Assembly: GCA_046348995.1 (NCBI GenBank)
Contig: JAXMDB010000002.1
Location: 452,710-516,709 of the forward strand
Direction: 5' to 3'
Length of the DNA: 64,000 nucleotides
From: JANNSX01 sp046348995
GTDB lineage: Bacteria > Pseudomonadota > Alphaproteobacteria > Rhizobiales > Hyphomicrobiaceae
A program made the position numbers and the translations under genes. Every line of letters begins with the position of its first letter. Position 1 is the stretch's first letter. This document shows positions 61,498-64,000 of this stretch, piece by piece. The notes below the pieces were generated by a model, which saw nothing but the letters and a program-made list of their open reading frames with translations, made no database searches and was not told where the DNA came from.

Positions 61498-63915
61498 ATG
61501 ACCTCCCACTACCGCGTCGTCGTCATCGGCGGCGGCATCGTCGGTGCGAGCGTGCTCTACCATCTGGCCAAGCTCGGCTGGCGCGATGTGGCGCTGATCG
61601 AGCGCGCCGAGCTGACGGCAGGCTCGACCTGGCACGCCGCCGCCGGCTGTCACGCCCTCAACGACGATCCCAATATCGCGGCGCTGCAGGGCTACACGAT
61701 CCGCCTCTACAAGGAGATCGAGGCCGAGAGCGGCGTCGATGTCGGTTTGAAGATGACGGGTGGCGTCAATCTCGCCGGCACGCCCGAGCGGTGGGAGTGG
61801 CTGAAGGCCGAGGCCGCGCTGTTCCAGACGATGGACATGGAGGCGCGCCTCGTCACGCCAGAGGAGATCCAGGCGCTCTGCCCGATCGTCGACGTGTCGA
61901 ACATCTACGGCGGCCTCTACGACGCGCAGGAAGGCCGCTCCGATCCCCACGGCACGGTGCACGCCTATGCGGGTGCTGCCAAGAAGCGCGGCGCAACGAT
62001 CATCCTGCACAACCGTGTAACTGGCTTGTCGCAACAGCCGAACGGCGAATGGCGAATCGAGACGGAGAAGGGGCCGATCACCGCCGAGCATGTCGTCAAC
62101 GCCGGCGGTCTTTGGGCGCGCCGCATCGGGCGGATGGTGGGTGTCGATCTGCCGGTGACGCCGATGATGCATCACTATCTCGTCACCGAGGATGTGCCCG
62201 AGATCGCCGCCCTCGGCCGCCAGATGCCGGCTGTCACCGATCTCGAAGGCTTCACCTATCTCCAGCAGGAGCGGCAGGGCGTGCTGCTCGGCGTCTACGA
62301 GCGCGACCCGCGGCACTGGAAGACCGAAGGCGCGGAGTGGGACTTCGGCCAGGACCTGCTGCCGCCCGAGCTCGATCGCATCGCGCCCGAGCTCGAGATC
62401 GGCTTCGCGCGCTTCCCCGCCCTGCAGAAGGTCGGCATCAAGCGGTGGGTCAATGGCCCCTTCACCTTCACACCCGATGGCAATCCGCTCATCGGGCCGG
62501 TTCCGGGATTGAAGAACTTTTGGGTCGCCTGCGGCTGCATGGCGGGGTTCAGCCAGGGCGGTGCGATCGGTCTCGCGCTCAGCCACTGGATGGTCGAGGG
62601 CGATCCCGGCGCCGATATCTTCGGCATGGACGTCGCGCGCTACGGCGCCTTCGCCTCGGCGGATGGCTATCTCAAACCGATGACGGCGCAGTTCTATGCG
62701 CGCCGCTTCGTCATGACCTATCCCAACGAGGAGCTGCCTGCCGGCCGTCCCCTCAAGATGACGCCCTGCTACGACGCACTCACTGCGGCCGGCGCGCGGT
62801 TCGGCGCGGTCTGGGGCATGGAGTGCCCGCTCTACTTCGCGCCGGGCGATCCAGATTTCGTCGAGACGCCGACACTTCGTCATTCGAACGCGCATGCTCT
62901 GGTTGCCCGCGAGGTCGCGGCCAATCGTACGGCGGCCGGGATGTTCGAGACCGCCGTCTATGCGCGCTACGAGGTGAGCGGTGCGGGGGCCGAGGCCTGG
63001 CTCGACCGGCTGCTCGCCTGCCGCTTGCCGTCCATCGGCCGCATCAAGCTCGCGCCGATGCTTTCCGAGGCCGGCAAGCTGATGGGCGATCTGACGGTGA
63101 GCCGGCTTGGGCCCGATCGCTTCTGGCTCGTAGGCTCCTATCATCTGCAGACTTGGCACATGCGCTGGTTCGCCGATCACGCGCCGGCGTCGGGTGTGTC
63201 GATCCGGAATTTGTCGGACGATTGGCTGGGCTTCGTCGTGTCCGGCCCGAGGTCGCGCGAGGTGCTGGCGCGGTTGACGCCCGACGACGTGAGCAACGCT
63301 GGCTTCAAGTTTCTCACCTGCCGCGAGATGGATATCGGATTGCAGCGCGCCGTCGTCGGACGCCTCGCGGTGACGGGTGACCTCGGCTACGAGATCACGG
63401 TGCCCGCGAGTGGCCATCGCGCGCTCTATGCGGCGTTACACGCGGCTGGCCGCGATCTGGGTCTCATCGATATCGGCGTGCGCGCGCTCGATTGCCTCAG
63501 GCTCGAGAAAGGCTGGGGCGCCTGGGGGGCCGAGTACGCGCAATCCTACACGCCGGGGATGGCTGGTCTCGACAAGCACATCGCGTTCGACAAGACGGAC
63601 TTCATCGGCCGGGTCGCGGCGTTGCGCGAGCGCGACACGCCATCGGCGCAATCGCTCGTTCTGCTGTCCGTCGACAGCAAGGATGCGGACGCCGGCGGCT
63701 TCGAGCCGATCTGGCAGGCCGGCAAGCGCGTCGGCTTCGTGACGTCGGGCGCTTACGGGCATCACGTCGGCACGAGCTTGGCGCTCGCCTATGTCGATCG
63801 CGAGTTAGCGGCAGCAGGATCGCCTGTCGAGGTCAGTATCATCGGCGAGCGGCGCAAGGCCCAAATTCTCGCCGAGCCCCCGTTCGATCCGAAGGGTGAG
63901 CGGTTGCGCATGTAG
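61498..63915 (+). CDS. Dimethylglycine/sarcosine dehydrogenase-like FAD enzyme with GcvT domain
   Basis: A two-domain enzyme of 805 residues. The N-terminal DAO-type FAD domain has VVVIGGGIVGASVLYHL (7-23) and TAGSTWHAAAG, where His46 corresponds to the residue that in mitochondrial dimethylglycine dehydrogenase carries covalent FAD. A FAO_M-like linker and a C-terminal GcvT domain (about 420-800; GAVWGMECPLYF, YHLQTWHMRWF, RALDCLRLEKGWGAWGAEY) follow and would bind tetrahydrofolate to take up the one-carbon unit. Likely substrates are dimethylglycine, sarcosine or another N-methyl amino acid. Last gene of the sox operon, 4 bp after soxG. Confidence 0.92.
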   Translation: MTSHYRVVVIGGGIVGASVLYHLAKLGWRDVALIERAELTAGSTWHAAAGCHALNDDPNIAALQGYTIRLYKEIEAESGVDVGLKMTGGVNLAGTPERWEWLKAEAALFQTMDMEARLVTPEEIQALCPIVDVSNIYGGLYDAQEGRSDPHGTVHAYAGAAKKRGATIILHNRVTGLSQQPNGEWRIETEKGPITAEHVVNAGGLWARRIGRMVGVDLPVTPMMHHYLVTEDVPEIAALGRQMPAVTDLEGFTYLQQERQGVLLGVYERDPRHWKTEGAEWDFGQDLLPPELDRIAPELEIGFARFPALQKVGIKRWVNGPFTFTPDGNPLIGPVPGLKNFWVACGCMAGFSQGGAIGLALSHWMVEGDPGADIFGMDVARYGAFASADGYLKPMTAQFYARRFVMTYPNEELPAGRPLKMTPCYDALTAAGARFGAVWGMECPLYFAPGDPDFVETPTLRHSNAHALVAREVAANRTAAGMFETAVYARYEVSGAGAEAWLDRLLACRLPSIGRIKLAPMLSEAGKLMGDLTVSRLGPDRFWLVGSYHLQTWHMRWFADHAPASGVSIRNLSDDWLGFVVSGPRSREVLARLTPDDVSNAGFKFLTCREMDIGLQRAVVGRLAVTGDLGYEITVPASGHRALYAALHAAGRDLGLIDIGVRALDCLRLEKGWGAWGAEYAQSYTPGMAGLDKHIAFDKTDFIGRVAALRERDTPSAQSLVLLSVDSKDADAGGFEPIWQAGKRVGFVTSGAYGHHVGTSLALAYVDRELAAAGSPVEVSIIGERRKAQILAEPPFDPKGERLRM

Positions 63916-63919
63916 GGGC

Positions 63920-63983
63920 GATGCTGCCGGGGTAGTTGAGTAGGGCGGACTGAGCCAAAGGCGAAGTCCGCCGCCGCAGCATC
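63920..63983. repeat. Nested palindrome after the sox operon
   Basis: Outer arms GATGCTGC (63920-63927) and GCAGCATC (63976-63983); inner arms GGCGGACT (63944-63951) and AGTCCGCC (63965-63972). It begins with a GTAGGGGCGA half-site at 63912. It may terminate the operon and belongs to the dispersed palindromes of this genome. Confidence 0.6.
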
Positions 63984-64000
63984 ATACCTCTTGGCGGCGG

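Noticed and set aside
61330..63417. Long antisense open frame opposite the DMGDH-like gene
   Set aside because: No domain or ribosome site; mirror of the strong codon bias of the sense gene.

Overview
The window is GC-rich (roughly two thirds G+C), densely packed chromosomal DNA that reads as an alphaproteobacterium, most likely a member of the Hyphomicrobiales (Rhizobiales). The evidence is the gene content (heterotetrameric sarcosine oxidase, LutABC, an ECF sigma/anti-sigma pair with a GGAAT-N16-CGTT element, several EamA permeases) and the intergenic palindromes with GGATCC and GGATGAC arms that are typical of that group. The assignment is from style and content only; there is no rRNA or tRNA gene here to settle it.

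Layout. 1-6.5 kb: an APC-type amino acid permease cut by the window edge, a DmpA-type peptidase, a GFA-fold protein, two EamA exporters and a D-2-hydroxyacid dehydrogenase. 6.7-17.7 kb: an exopolysaccharide cluster with an outer-membrane export lipoprotein, a beta-barrel protein, a Wzc-like co-polymerase/kinase, a polyprenyl-phosphate sugar-1-P transferase, RmlA, a polymerase/ligase-like membrane protein, a flippase and a convergent GT4 glycosyltransferase. It is followed by a pure RTX-repeat protein (18.3-19.3 kb). 19.3-21.0 kb: a fatty acid desaturase coupled to a PhnD-like protein without signal peptide. 21.0-22.2 kb: a gene-free stretch made largely of nested palindromes. 22.2-26.5 kb: a Rieske oxygenase of the quaternary-amine type and lepA, convergent, with a scarred junction. 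The oxygenase tail is duplicated in tandem, and a lower-GC gene of unknown function sits between lepA and a displaced 87-bp copy of the lepA 3' end.

26.5-30.5 kb: a GST and a tight ATGA-coupled operon djlA-like/EamA/ampD/EamA. 30.6-34.1 kb: small secreted proteins, a TPR protein, DUF427 and the ECF sigma/anti-sigma pair. 34.4-36.3 kb: a subtilisin-like protease whose Gly/Asp/Asn-rich N-terminal part is broken by three frame changes. 36.5-41.4 kb: the stress operon prkA-yeaH-spoVR. 41.8-43.2 kb: a fumarylacetoacetate-hydrolase-family protein plus a DMSP-lyase-like cupin. 43.4-48.7 kb: an M20 amidohydrolase, a PNPOx-fold protein divergent from a MocR/PdxR-type regulator with a plausible shared operator, small secreted proteins and a low-GC DUF2314 gene. 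48.7-52.2 kb: lutABC and a cytochrome c.

52.3-63.9 kb is the most coherent metabolic region. An agmatinase-family ureohydrolase, GNAT, ornithine-cyclodeaminase-family protein, class I aminotransferase and YheO/DauR-type regulator run leftward. Across a 70-bp intergenic region with a good palindromic operator, soxBDAG and a dimethylglycine-dehydrogenase-like oxidase run rightward. I infer a catabolic unit for N-methylated and/or guanidino amino compounds. Two palindromic hairpins bracketed by a 9-bp direct repeat interrupt this sox operon. No CRISPR array, tRNA, rRNA or intact transposase was seen.
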